Positions 8,654-15,077 are shown, numbered from the stretch's first letter. The stretch is DNA of 18,461 bases from Peptostreptococcaceae bacterium (GCA_013619035.1 JABXKX010000598.1:1-18461), one strand, 5' to 3'. A program made the numbers and translations. The notes: a model not told the origin generated them from the sequence alone.

Positions 8654-8683
8654 TTGGAACAGGATTTCTAAATATGTTAAAAT
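8654..8683 (+). promoter_or_regulatory. Promoter of the aspartic protease-like gene
   Basis: TTGGAA (8654-8659), 18-bp spacer, then an extended -10, TG-T-TAAAAT (TG at 8675-8676, hexamer 8678-8683). Just downstream, ACGCA (8693-8697) and TGCGT (8705-8709) form an inverted repeat with a 7-bp gap near the expected transcript start, a possible operator or 5' hairpin. Confidence 0.55.
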
Positions 8684-8747
8684 TTAGAGTATACGCATAG
8701 AATTTGCGTGTTCTATATTTAAAGGAAAGAGTGAAAAGGAGATATAA

Positions 8748-9908
8748 ATGGACAGTAACAAGTTTTGGACAGAAATCAAGAAATTCAATTTTAAAGCGCT
8801 TAGTAAAGAAGAATTATTAGATGATCAAGATACGTTTCTTCAGGCTATCAAAGCACTAGACACTGGAAAGAAAGAGATGAGCATTGAACTATTAACAAAT
8901 CTGTACAGAGAAAGCAATTGTCAAGAGACGGTTAATAATTCTGCAAGATTATTATTTCAACAATTATTTTGGGATGACAGATTTGATAAAATTAAGTCAC
9001 TAGAGTTAGATACAATGGAAGCAATAGAAGAATCATATCGAAAGATTTCAGTTTCTTTGGAACAAAATAAAGATAGAAACATCACATTTTCTAGTGATTC
9101 ATATAAAGATAAATTAGAGTTCAGTATCTCGGGTTCTCCGATTGTTGGAGTTGAGATCAATGGAATAAAAAAGGATTTTTGGTTAGACACAGGTGCTTTA
9201 TTGAGTGTATTGTCTCAAGAGACAGCAGACTTATGTCAAGTTAGAATAGATTCAAGTGATGAAGTGATTGTAAATTCTTCAACTGATGAGGACATGAGTA
9301 CAAAGTTTGGATGGGTAGGAAATGCTAAAGTAGGTAACTTAAGTGTTAAGGATACTCCTTTTATTATTCTACCAACAGAAAATCTTACGTTTGCTGATCC
9401 GTCGATTGAGGGAATTATTAAAATTGACGGGATTATTGGTTGGGACTTTATAAAGTACATGAATCTAAAATTAGATTACAAGAATGGTGAGTATGAAATT
9501 ATCAAACCAGTAGTTGAAGACATCACAAATAGTAACATCATTATGGATGGGTATGTTATTGTTCGACTCAGTTGTGAGAATGATAATCCATTGTATTTTG
9601 GAGCTGATACCGGAGCAAGTAGTACTTCATTCAGTGAGTGTATCTTTGATAAGATAAAACTTGATGAGGTGAAAAAAGAAACAAAGCGTGTTGGTGGAGT
9701 AAGCGGCTTCAAAGAGGTTGAACAGAAAATAATTCCAAAGTTGAAGCTAAAAATAAATAAAACTGTAATTGAATTATCGGATGTAGCTAATTCGCTTCAT
9801 AAGCCATGTGACTTTTTTGAACTTGATGGCATTGTAGGTAGTGATTCATTTAGAGATGGTTGTTTAAGAGTTGATTATAAGAATGGTATTTTTGAAGTAA
9901 TCAAATAG
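8748..9908 (+). CDS. Protein with two tandem retropepsin-like aspartic protease domains
   Basis: Probable cytoplasmic aspartic peptidase, 386 aa, with no signal peptide or membrane segment. Residues 1-110 look alpha-helical and match nothing I recognise. Two clan AA-type units follow. Unit 1 has catalytic-type WLDTGALLS (D147), ends with DGIIGWDF (227-234) and closes with LDYKNGEYEI. Unit 2 has GADTGASST (D287), DGIVGSDSF (360-368) and closes with VDYKNGIFEV. The Asp-Thr-Gly triads are 140 residues apart and the repeated C-terminal strands show an internal duplication. Retropepsins normally work as homodimers with one Asp from each chain; two intact DTGA motifs in one chain could form a complete active site, as in pepsin. 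AAGGAG lies six bases before the ATG. The gene sits between direct repeats and has its own promoter. Fold assignment is good; substrate is unknown, and proteolytic activity is inferred from the intact motifs. Confidence 0.82.
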   Translation: MDSNKFWTEIKKFNFKALSKEELLDDQDTFLQAIKALDTGKKEMSIELLTNLYRESNCQETVNNSARLLFQQLFWDDRFDKIKSLELDTMEAIEESYRKISVSLEQNKDRNITFSSDSYKDKLEFSISGSPIVGVEINGIKKDFWLDTGALLSVLSQETADLCQVRIDSSDEVIVNSSTDEDMSTKFGWVGNAKVGNLSVKDTPFIILPTENLTFADPSIEGIIKIDGIIGWDFIKYMNLKLDYKNGEYEIIKPVVEDITNSNIIMDGYVIVRLSCENDNPLYFGADTGASSTSFSECIFDKIKLDEVKKETKRVGGVSGFKEVEQKIIPKLKLKINKTVIELSDVANSLHKPCDFFELDGIVGSDSFRDGCLRVDYKNGIFEVIK

Positions 9909-9916
9909 AATAAATG

Positions 9917-9948
9917 GATATATTTTAACATGACCCCTAATGCGAGAT
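9917..9948 (+). repeat. Direct repeat, right copy, after the aspartic protease-like gene
   Basis: Right partner of 8536-8566: identical over 20 bases, then one inserted C and one C/T difference over the next 11-12 bases. The TAA that ends recQ in the left copy recurs here but terminates nothing, since the protease-like gene already ended at 9908. Confidence 0.85.
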
Positions 9949-9977
9949 GCGTAATATCTCGTATTAGGGGTATTTAT
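9933..9977 (+). terminator. Strong hairpin after the aspartic protease-like gene, probable terminator
   Basis: A 16-bp stem, ACCCCTAATGCGAGAT (9933-9948) with ATCTCGTATTAGGGGT (9956-9971), with one G-T pair and a 7-base loop. The downstream tract TATTTATATATTA is T-rich but not a pure T run, so termination is likely rather than certain. It is probably the original recQ terminator. Confidence 0.65.
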
Positions 9978-10002
9978 ATATTATAAACTCTTTGAAAAAT
10001 AG

Positions 10003-10031
10003 TTGCTTAATAGTTTGATTAACGTTATAAT
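10003..10031 (+). promoter_or_regulatory. Promoter of the fatty-acid desaturase gene
   Basis: TTGCTT (10003-10008), 17-bp spacer, perfect TATAAT (10026-10031). The expected transcript start is near 10038, inside the Fur box. Confidence 0.7.
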
Positions 10032-10035
10032 TAAT

Positions 10036-10050
10036 CGATAATCATTATCA
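10036..10050 (+). promoter_or_regulatory. Fur-type operator (7-1-7 inverted repeat)
   Basis: CGATAATCATTATCA matches the Fur consensus TGATAATnATTATCA at 14 of the 15 positions, counting the free centre; the core GATAAT-C-ATTATC (10037-10049) is a perfect palindrome. It lies directly after the -10 box and covers the expected +1, where a bound repressor would block initiation. The G and C at the flanks favour Fur over a PerR box (TTATAATnATTATAA). The binding protein is not in the window. Confidence 0.75.
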
Positions 10051-10065
10051 ATTAGAGGAGGCTTT

Positions 10066-11076
10066 ATGAAAACAAAAGAATGGCGTCAACGCCTGAAACC
10101 ATATGCGAAGGCCAATAGATTCAAGGCTTGGATGCAAATAGTGAATACCGTATTACCGTACTTTGCCTTACTAACAACTATGGGTTTAGGAATATATTTT
10201 CATGTACCCTATATTATTATCTTCTTATTAGCAATTCCAACAGGTGCTTTTATGGTAAGAATATTTATTCTATTTCATGATTGTACTCATTTGTCCTTTT
10301 TTAAAACGAAAAAAGGTAATCAGATAGCAGGTCATTTACTGAGTATACTTGCTTTTACACCGTATACGATTTGGCAATCGTCTCATAATAGACATCATGG
10401 TACAGTTGGCAATTTAGATGAAAGAGGCATTGGTGATGTCTGGACCATGACCGTAGATGAGTATTTAGCCAGTAAAAAATCCAAACGATTTTTATACAGA
10501 CTGTATAGACATCCTATATTTCTGTTTATCATAGCACCATTTTTCTTATTTGGCGTTTTAAACAGATTACCGTCTAAGAAGTTTTCAACCAAAGCACACC
10601 AAAGAAGCAGGTGGTTTACTAATGGAGGAATCTTCTTAACAGCATTACTTGTCAGTTTAACAGTTGGCATTAAGTATTATTTGTTGATTCAATTACCAGT
10701 GCTATTCTTTGCTAGTATAATGGGTGTATGGATGTTCTTTGTTCAACATCAATTTGAAGAAGTTTATTGGGAAAGACACGGAGAATGGGATTTTGTAAAA
10801 GCAGCAATTGAAGGTAGTTCGTTTTATAAATTGCCAGTTGTTTTGGATTGGATTACAGGTCATATCGGTTTTCATCATATTCATCACTTGAATCCTAGAA
10901 TTCCAAATTACAATTTAAGAGCATGTTATTACGAAGTACATGAATTTAGAAGAGGTAAAACTATTACTTTATTAAAAAGTTTTAAAGTAGCAGTACTAAG
11001 TCTTTATGATGAACAATCGGGTCGCTTAATAAGAATTAGAGATCTAAGAAAACGTGTGGTTAAATCAAATGTTTAA
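10066..11076 (+). CDS. Membrane fatty-acid desaturase family protein (di-iron)
   Basis: Integral membrane di-iron oxygenase family that introduces double bonds into acyl chains using O2, 336 aa. The three histidine boxes are present: HDCTH (71-75), HNRHH (107-111) and HHIHH (270-274), with H228 in VQHQFEE and H266 nearby. Hydrophobic segments at about 26-45, 48-68, 150-165 and 182-222 give the usual hairpin topology. GAGGAGG lies four bases before the ATG. It is a single-gene unit with its own promoter and terminators on both sides. The Fur box at its transcript start predicts iron control. The sequence does not decide between true acyl desaturase and a related hydroxylase or ketolase, nor the double-bond position. 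Confidence 0.88.
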   Translation: MKTKEWRQRLKPYAKANRFKAWMQIVNTVLPYFALLTTMGLGIYFHVPYIIIFLLAIPTGAFMVRIFILFHDCTHLSFFKTKKGNQIAGHLLSILAFTPYTIWQSSHNRHHGTVGNLDERGIGDVWTMTVDEYLASKKSKRFLYRLYRHPIFLFIIAPFFLFGVLNRLPSKKFSTKAHQRSRWFTNGGIFLTALLVSLTVGIKYYLLIQLPVLFFASIMGVWMFFVQHQFEEVYWERHGEWDFVKAAIEGSSFYKLPVVLDWITGHIGFHHIHHLNPRIPNYNLRACYYEVHEFRRGKTITLLKSFKVAVLSLYDEQSGRLIRIRDLRKRVVKSNV

Positions 11077-11100
11077 ATACCCTCATTAGGGTATTTATTT
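11075..11100 (+). terminator. Intrinsic terminator after the desaturase gene
   Basis: Perfect stem AAATACCCT (11075-11083) / AGGGTATTT (11088-11096), loop CATT, then TATTTT-type tail. The stem starts within the TAA stop. Confidence 0.78.
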
Positions 11101-11109
11101 TGAGAAAAA

Positions 11110-11138
11110 TTATCAAGTATCCTTTTAAAATCTATTAT
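11110..11138 (+). promoter_or_regulatory. Possible promoter of the first AraC-GyrI regulator gene
   Basis: TTATCA (11110-11115), 17-bp spacer, TATTAT (11133-11138); TATGAT at 11138-11143 is an alternative -10. Both hexamers are imperfect, so this is tentative. Confidence 0.4.
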
Positions 11139-11169
11139 ATGATTAGATTAGAAAGTAGGAAGACAACAG

Positions 11170-12036
11170 ATGAGTTATTATATTGGTATGCAAGCAGCAA
11201 TTGATTACATTGAAGAACATCTGAAAGAAGATATTACTTTAGAAGATATCTCTAGAGTAACAGGGTATTCTATACCTCATATTTATCGAATTTTTGGAGC
11301 GATGGTAGGATGTTCTGTGATGACTTATGTCAGAAAAAGAAGGCTCAGTAATGCGTTATATGATCTTGTGACGACAAATCGTAGTATTATTGATATTGCC
11401 TTTGAGTATGGTTATGAGTCTCATGAGGCGTTTACAAGGACGTTTAAATCAGCGTATGGTGCACCGCCAAGACAAATTAGAAAAGCTCAAACTGAACCCA
11501 TCTTATTTGAACGGATTAATCTGCTTTCTGATAGAAAAGGAGAAAAAGTAATGAAACCTGAAATTATTATAAAAGATGAAATGACTGTGATTGGTATATC
11601 AAAATATATCTATGGCATTGAAGAAAAGAAATTCGAACTGATTAATGAAACAAGAGAAGCTTTAAGAAGTGCAGTTGATCAAATCGAAAATAGAGCGAAT
11701 GACCTGTTTTATGCGGCTTATGATTATTTACCAGAAGATATGGAAAAAGAGGATGATGATATGACTTATACGTATTATTATGCTGTAGAAGTTTCAAAAG
11801 ACACAAACGTCCCTGAAGGTATGGTTAAAAAGAAATTACCTCAAGGGAAATATGCTGTTTTCAATTATGATGTGGATAAGAATACATTAAACGGTATGAC
11901 TTTAGAAGAAAGTGTTTATGACTATATTGATGGTGTATGGTTACCTGAATCAGGACATGAGTTATCAGATCAATCGGATTATGAAGTGATTGATAGAAAG
12001 AAAAACCAAATTGAGTATTATATCTCTATTAAGTAA
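11170..12036 (+). CDS. AraC-family regulator with GyrI-like effector domain (first copy)
   Basis: Transcription regulator of the Rob type, 288 aa. The N-terminal AraC double HTH spans about 8-106 (DITLEDISRVTGYSIPHIYR; IIDIAFEYGYESHEAFTRTF then GAPPRQIRK). The C-terminal part from about 127 fits the GyrI-like/effector-binding fold, which in relatives binds small, often cationic drug-like molecules (MTVIGISKYIYG, DVPEG-like NVPEGMVKKKLPQGKYAVF). AGGA lies about nine bases before the ATG. It has terminators on both sides. A second regulator of the same architecture is encoded at 15157, and an ABC-F gene and MFS exporter lie nearby, so a role in drug or toxin response is plausible but not proven. 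The protein family is secure. Confidence 0.9.
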   Translation: MSYYIGMQAAIDYIEEHLKEDITLEDISRVTGYSIPHIYRIFGAMVGCSVMTYVRKRRLSNALYDLVTTNRSIIDIAFEYGYESHEAFTRTFKSAYGAPPRQIRKAQTEPILFERINLLSDRKGEKVMKPEIIIKDEMTVIGISKYIYGIEEKKFELINETREALRSAVDQIENRANDLFYAAYDYLPEDMEKEDDDMTYTYYYAVEVSKDTNVPEGMVKKKLPQGKYAVFNYDVDKNTLNGMTLEESVYDYIDGVWLPESGHELSDQSDYEVIDRKKNQIEYYISIK

Positions 12037-12041
12037 TGTGG

Positions 12042-12070
12042 AGCATCTCTTAGTTTAAGAGGTGCTTTTG
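12042..12070 (+). terminator. Intrinsic terminator after the first AraC-GyrI gene
   Basis: Stem AGCATCTCTTA (12042-12052) / TAAGAGGTGCT (12056-12066) with one G-U pair, a GTT loop and a short T run (12066-12069). Confidence 0.75.
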
Positions 12071-12073
12071 TAT

Positions 12074-12079
12074 TATAAT
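12074..12079 (+). promoter_or_regulatory. -10 box before the ProC-like gene
   Basis: Perfect TATAAT immediately after the preceding terminator, 19 bp before the chosen ATG. The -35 region would fall in the terminator hairpin and shows no good match, so the promoter is moderate. Confidence 0.4.
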
Positions 12080-12098
12080 GAGGTTATGGAGGCATATT

Positions 12099-12857
12099 AT
12101 GAATATAGGAATTATAGGTGTAGGGGTCATTGGTTCAGCGATTATTAAAGGTTTTTGTTATAATGATGATCAAGAACATCAACTCTTTATCTCGCCGCGA
12201 GGTGAACAATTAAGTATTGAACTTTCAACAACATATAATCAGGTTACAAGATGTAAAAACAATCAAGAGGTACTTGATCAGTCGGAGTATGTGATTATAT
12301 CCGTATTACCTCAGATTGGGTTAGAACTTATATCGGAGTTGTCATTTAGAAAAGATCATAAAGTCATTAATTTAATGTCAGATAAGAAATTGGAAGATAT
12401 TAAAGAGGTGATCGGCAAAACCAGTGCTCTAGTACATATGGTGCCATTATCTTTTATATCTAAAAGAAAAGGTCCTATTGCACTTTATCCAAATAATGAT
12501 GATATTGTAAGTTTAGTGGATAAACTAGGTGATGTGATTACTGTTAATGAGGTCGGTAAAATAGAATCTATAGCTGCTATTACAGGATTGATGACATCGT
12601 ATTATGCGTTGATGCATGATATTACTAACTGGGGTTGTGCTCATGATTTAACACAAGATGAATCAAAAGCTTATACAACCTATTTTTTTGAAGCGCTTTC
12701 TACACATGCTAGAGAAAGTGACTTAGAGGTGCTTTCAACAGAGATGACACCTGGTGGACTTAATGAACGGGCTTTAAAATATATTCATCAACAAAATGCC
12801 TTTAAACCTTGGGTTGATATTTTAGATCCGATTTTAGATGGGTTGAAGAAAAAATAA
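12099..12857 (+). CDS. Divergent ProC-like (pyrroline-5-carboxylate reductase fold) oxidoreductase
   Basis: NAD(P)-dependent dehydrogenase-fold protein, 252 aa from the start chosen here. The Rossmann motif GVGVIGSAI (7-15) leads the protein, and the C-terminal TPGGLNERALKYI corresponds to the TPGG helix of ProC dimerisation domains. The family's substrate-binding region is altered: the TGSGPAY-type motif reads TGLMTSYYA and the MPNTP-type motif reads HMVPLSF. I would therefore not call it proline biosynthetic ProC. The ATG at 12099 is preferred because GGAGG (12088-12092) is six bases upstream; the in-frame ATG at 12078 overlaps the -10 box and lacks a ribosome site. It stands alone after a terminator. 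Fold is fairly secure, substrate unknown. Confidence 0.75.
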   Translation: MNIGIIGVGVIGSAIIKGFCYNDDQEHQLFISPRGEQLSIELSTTYNQVTRCKNNQEVLDQSEYVIISVLPQIGLELISELSFRKDHKVINLMSDKKLEDIKEVIGKTSALVHMVPLSFISKRKGPIALYPNNDDIVSLVDKLGDVITVNEVGKIESIAAITGLMTSYYALMHDITNWGCAHDLTQDESKAYTTYFFEALSTHARESDLEVLSTEMTPGGLNERALKYIHQQNAFKPWVDILDPILDGLKKK

Positions 12858-12942
12858 TTAAAACTATTCATGACCTATTTTTTTATAATTTTGAGTGTTT
12901 AAATAAAAGAGTAAACTAAAAACAAGTAAAAGGAGATAATTT

Positions 12943-12963
12943 ATGACACCATCTAACTGCTAA
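12943..12963 (+). CDS. Candidate six-residue leader peptide (MTPSNC) of the ABC-F gene
   Basis: ATG-ACA-CCA-TCT-AAC-TGC-TAA, with AAAAGGAG seven bases upstream, as good a ribosome site as any full gene here. Inducible ribosome-protection genes often carry such short upstream ORFs, whose stalled translation switches a downstream terminator. I do not recognise this peptide. It may alternatively be the 5' stub of the frameshifted ORF that overlaps it. Confidence 0.45.
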   Translation: MTPSNC

Positions 12964-12996
12964 TATTGAGAATTTCAATAACTTTACAGAAGAAGT

Positions 12997-13020
12997 AATA
13001 ACCTACCCGTTAGGTTTATT
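12997..13020 (+). other. Leader hairpin upstream of the ABC-F gene
   Basis: Stem AATAACCTA / TAGGTTTATT with one bulged T and loop CCCGT. Its left arm also complements the terminator's left arm (CCTAC:GTAGG), so the two structures exclude each other. Confidence 0.55.
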
Positions 13021-13033
13021 TAACGTACTCTTT

Positions 13034-13161
13034 AAAGTGGCAGTAGAAGGCAACTTACTTGACTTGATATAGATGAAGTTTGTATTTAGTATGCAAATTT
13101 TCTGAAATCGTAGCTGTAGGAATAGTCTTTCCTTACAGTTTTTTTGTTTTACTGCCACTTT
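13034..13161 (+). other. Long-range stem across the ABC-F leader terminator
   Basis: AAAGTGGCAGTA (13034-13045) is perfectly complementary to TACTGCCACTTT (13150-13161). The right arm lies after the terminator T run and just before the ABC-F ribosome site (AGAAGG, 13172-13177), so the stem can form only on read-through transcripts. Confidence 0.6.
13112..13145 (+). terminator. Intrinsic terminator inside the ABC-F leader
   Basis: CTGTAGGAA (13114-13122) pairs with TTCCTTACAG (13129-13138) with one bulged T and a six-base loop, followed by seven T (13139-13145). It sits 38 bases upstream of the ABC-F ATG. Confidence 0.8.
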
Positions 13162-13182
13162 TATTTATGAAAGAAGGTATAT

Positions 13183-15069
13183 ATGTTTGAGTTATCACTA
13201 AACCAAATAAAAAAACATATGGGTACAACACTCATATTAGACAATTTAAATTTTTCAGTTTATGAAAATGAAAAAGTAGGCATCGTAGGAGCAAATGGTT
13301 GTGGTAAAAGCACCATCTTAAAAATGATTGCAGGTATTGAACCGTTAAATGTGTATCCAGGCTCATGGAGCCCAGGGTATGATTATGGTTGGGTTTCTAG
13401 ACCAAGAACAGCAACAGTTGCTTATTTGGATCAATTACCTGAATTTGAAATGGAACTAACCGTAAAAGATGTTTTGAATCTGGCATTCGAAGAAGTTTTT
13501 GAGTTAGAAAAAAAACTCAGAAGTTTAGAAGTTGAGATGCAAACTTTAGAAGGAGATGCGCTCGAAAAAGTTTTAAAAAAGTACAGTAGAGTATCTGAAG
13601 AGTTTGATGTTAAAGGTGGATACGATATACAAGAAAAATTCAATAAAATATGTTCGGGTTTAAAATTAGATAATGAATTCTTAATCCGAAAGTTTCATCG
13701 TTTAAGTGGTGGTGAAAAATCTACAGTGATGTTAGGCAAACTATTGATAGACCGTCCTGATATTTTACTTTTGGATGAACCAACGAACCATTTAGATACT
13801 GATGCAATTGAATGGCTGGAAGCCTATCTGAAACAATATCAAGGGATTGTCATAATTGTATCTCATGATAGATACTTTTTAGATGCCATTGTGGAGAAGG
13901 TAATTGAAATCGAAGATATGGGGGCCATCACTTACAAAGGTAATTATTCAACGTATGTAGAAACAAAAGAAGAAAATATGCGCATACAGTTTGAACATTA
14001 TAAAGAACAACAAAAGAATATGAAAGCCATGAAAAAAAGTGTTCAAGAATTAAGACAATGGGCCATGAAAGCTGATAATAACAAGTTTTTCAAACGTGCT
14101 GCAAGCATTCAAATAAAACTTGATAAGATGAATAAAATATCGAAACCAAAGTTTGATAGATCAAATATGAAAATTGATTTAAGTGATACAGAACGATCTG
14201 GAAAAGAGACTATTATCGCTAGAGACGTGTCTAAAAGTTTTGGTGATGTAGAACTCCTTAATCATGCCAATTTAATGATAAGATACGGTGAACGGGTTGC
14301 ACTTTTAGGGAAAAACGGCTGTGGGAAATCAACATTTTTAAAGATGTTGTTAGATGATGAGACAACCAATTCAGGAGAAGTCTTATTAGGTGCAAATGTA
14401 AAAACAGCTTATCTACCTCAAGAAGTAACTTTTGAAAATGAAGAGCATACTGTCTTAGAATGTTTTAGAGAAGGGCTGGTTATTACAGAAGGTAAAGGTC
14501 GTGAGTTTTTATCCAAGTTTATGTTCTTTGGAAAAACTGCATTTACAAAAGTTAATGAGTTATCAGGTGGTGAACGGACACGATTAAAATTAGCGAAACT
14601 GCTATACCATGATGTGAATCTTTTAATTCTAGATGAACCGACCAATCATTTGGATATAGACTCTATAGAAACCCTTGAAAGTGCGTTAGAGTCTTTTGAA
14701 GGTACCATACTGTTTATTTCACATGACAGATACTTCATTAATAAAATATCTGAAAGGATTGTGGCAATCGAATCCTGTACTTTTAAAGCATACGATGGTG
14801 ATTATAATTTCTATAAAGATGAAAGAGTAATAGATGAGACGCCTGTTGTCTCGAAAAAGAAAATTGTTACAGTTAAGAAGTCATGTAAACCACCTGTTAA
14901 TTATGAGTCTCAAATAGAGTCTCTTGAGTTAAAAATTCTAGAATTGGATCATGAGATGCAAACACATCACGATGATTATTTAACTCTAGAAACACTTCAT
15001 AATGAAAAGTTGATTCTAGATCATTCTCTTCAAACTATCTATGACGCATGGGAAAATGCACAAGAATAA
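13183..15069 (+). CDS. ABC-F family ATPase (ribosome-associated, possible antibiotic-resistance type)
   Basis: Soluble duplicated ATPase that in this family binds the ribosomal E site, 628 aa, with no membrane segment. ABC1 has Walker A GANGCGKST (36-44), signature LSGGEKS and Walker B DILLLDEPTNHLD. The inter-domain arm/linker (about 265-330) is basic and helical (QLRQWAMKADNNKFFKRAAS-like). ABC2 has GKNGCGKST, LSGGERT and LLILDEPTNHLD. A coiled C-terminal tail follows (about 575-628). An insertion in ABC1 near residues 62-86 (PGSWSPGYDYGWVSRP) lengthens the region between Walker A and the Q-loop. AGAAGG lies five bases before the ATG. The attenuator-like leader is the main argument that it is an inducible resistance-type member rather than a housekeeping one; the sequence alone does not settle the drug class. 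No terminator is visible after it. Confidence 0.9.
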   Translation: MFELSLNQIKKHMGTTLILDNLNFSVYENEKVGIVGANGCGKSTILKMIAGIEPLNVYPGSWSPGYDYGWVSRPRTATVAYLDQLPEFEMELTVKDVLNLAFEEVFELEKKLRSLEVEMQTLEGDALEKVLKKYSRVSEEFDVKGGYDIQEKFNKICSGLKLDNEFLIRKFHRLSGGEKSTVMLGKLLIDRPDILLLDEPTNHLDTDAIEWLEAYLKQYQGIVIIVSHDRYFLDAIVEKVIEIEDMGAITYKGNYSTYVETKEENMRIQFEHYKEQQKNMKAMKKSVQELRQWAMKADNNKFFKRAASIQIKLDKMNKISKPKFDRSNMKIDLSDTERSGKETIIARDVSKSFGDVELLNHANLMIRYGERVALLGKNGCGKSTFLKMLLDDETTNSGEVLLGANVKTAYLPQEVTFENEEHTVLECFREGLVITEGKGREFLSKFMFFGKTAFTKVNELSGGERTRLKLAKLLYHDVNLLILDEPTNHLDIDSIETLESALESFEGTILFISHDRYFINKISERIVAIESCTFKAYDGDYNFYKDERVIDETPVVSKKKIVTVKKSCKPPVNYESQIESLELKILELDHEMQTHHDDYLTLETLHNEKLILDHSLQTIYDAWENAQE

Positions 15070-15077
15070 TGCACCAA

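Larger units (their letters stand above)
12943..13072 (+). pseudogene. Possible frameshifted or recoded small gene (about 42 codons)
   Basis: After the ATG at 12943, the +1 frame from 12947 is open to a TAG at 13070-13072 and encodes a protein-like sequence ending with YPLGLFNVLFKVAVEGN and then LLDLI. Its codons are rich in first-position G (GAA, GTA, GGT, GCA, GGC, GAC), as in real genes. The frame has no normal start codon of its own and is cut off upstream by TGA at 12944. Its natural start would be the ATG at 12943 with its strong ribosome site, one frame off. A shift somewhere between 12946 and 12961 would join them. I do not recognise the product, and a chance open frame cannot be excluded. 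Confidence 0.35.
12858..13182 (+). promoter_or_regulatory. 325-base leader region of the ABC-F gene (attenuator candidate)
   Basis: This gap contains, in order: a possible -10 box TATAAT (12884-12889, no clear -35); a strong AAAAGGAG (12928-12935) serving a six-codon ORF; a hairpin at 12997-13020 (left arm ATAACCTA, loop CCCGT, right arm TAGGTTTAT with one bulge); a terminator at 13112-13145; and a 12-bp long-range stem pairing 13034-13045 with 13150-13161. CCTAC (13002-13006) can pair with GTAGG (13116-13120) in the left arm of the terminator, and CTTTACAG (12982-12989) with CTGTAGG (13114-13120), giving possible antiterminators. Only 37 bases separate the terminator from the ABC-F start, too few for an independent promoter, so transcripts must read through the terminator. 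Confidence 0.6.

Noticed and set aside
9963..11098. Similar ATTAGGG(G)TATTTAT strings in the terminators before and after the desaturase gene, considered as a mobile repeat pair
   Set aside because: Similarity is limited to about 14 bases of terminator stem and tail, without a longer shared border. Two similar terminators are enough to explain it.
1277..12087. Identical 15-mer TTATAATGAGGTTAT at 1277-1291 (before ccdA) and 12073-12087 (before the ProC-like gene)
   Set aside because: Both centre on a -10 box. A 15-base match between two AT-rich sites in 18 kb is within chance, and no shared flanking element supports common regulation.
12078..12098. ATG at 12078 as the start of the ProC-like gene
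   Set aside because: It overlaps the TATAAT box and would place seven extra residues before the Rossmann motif; ATG 12099 has GGAGG at proper spacing.
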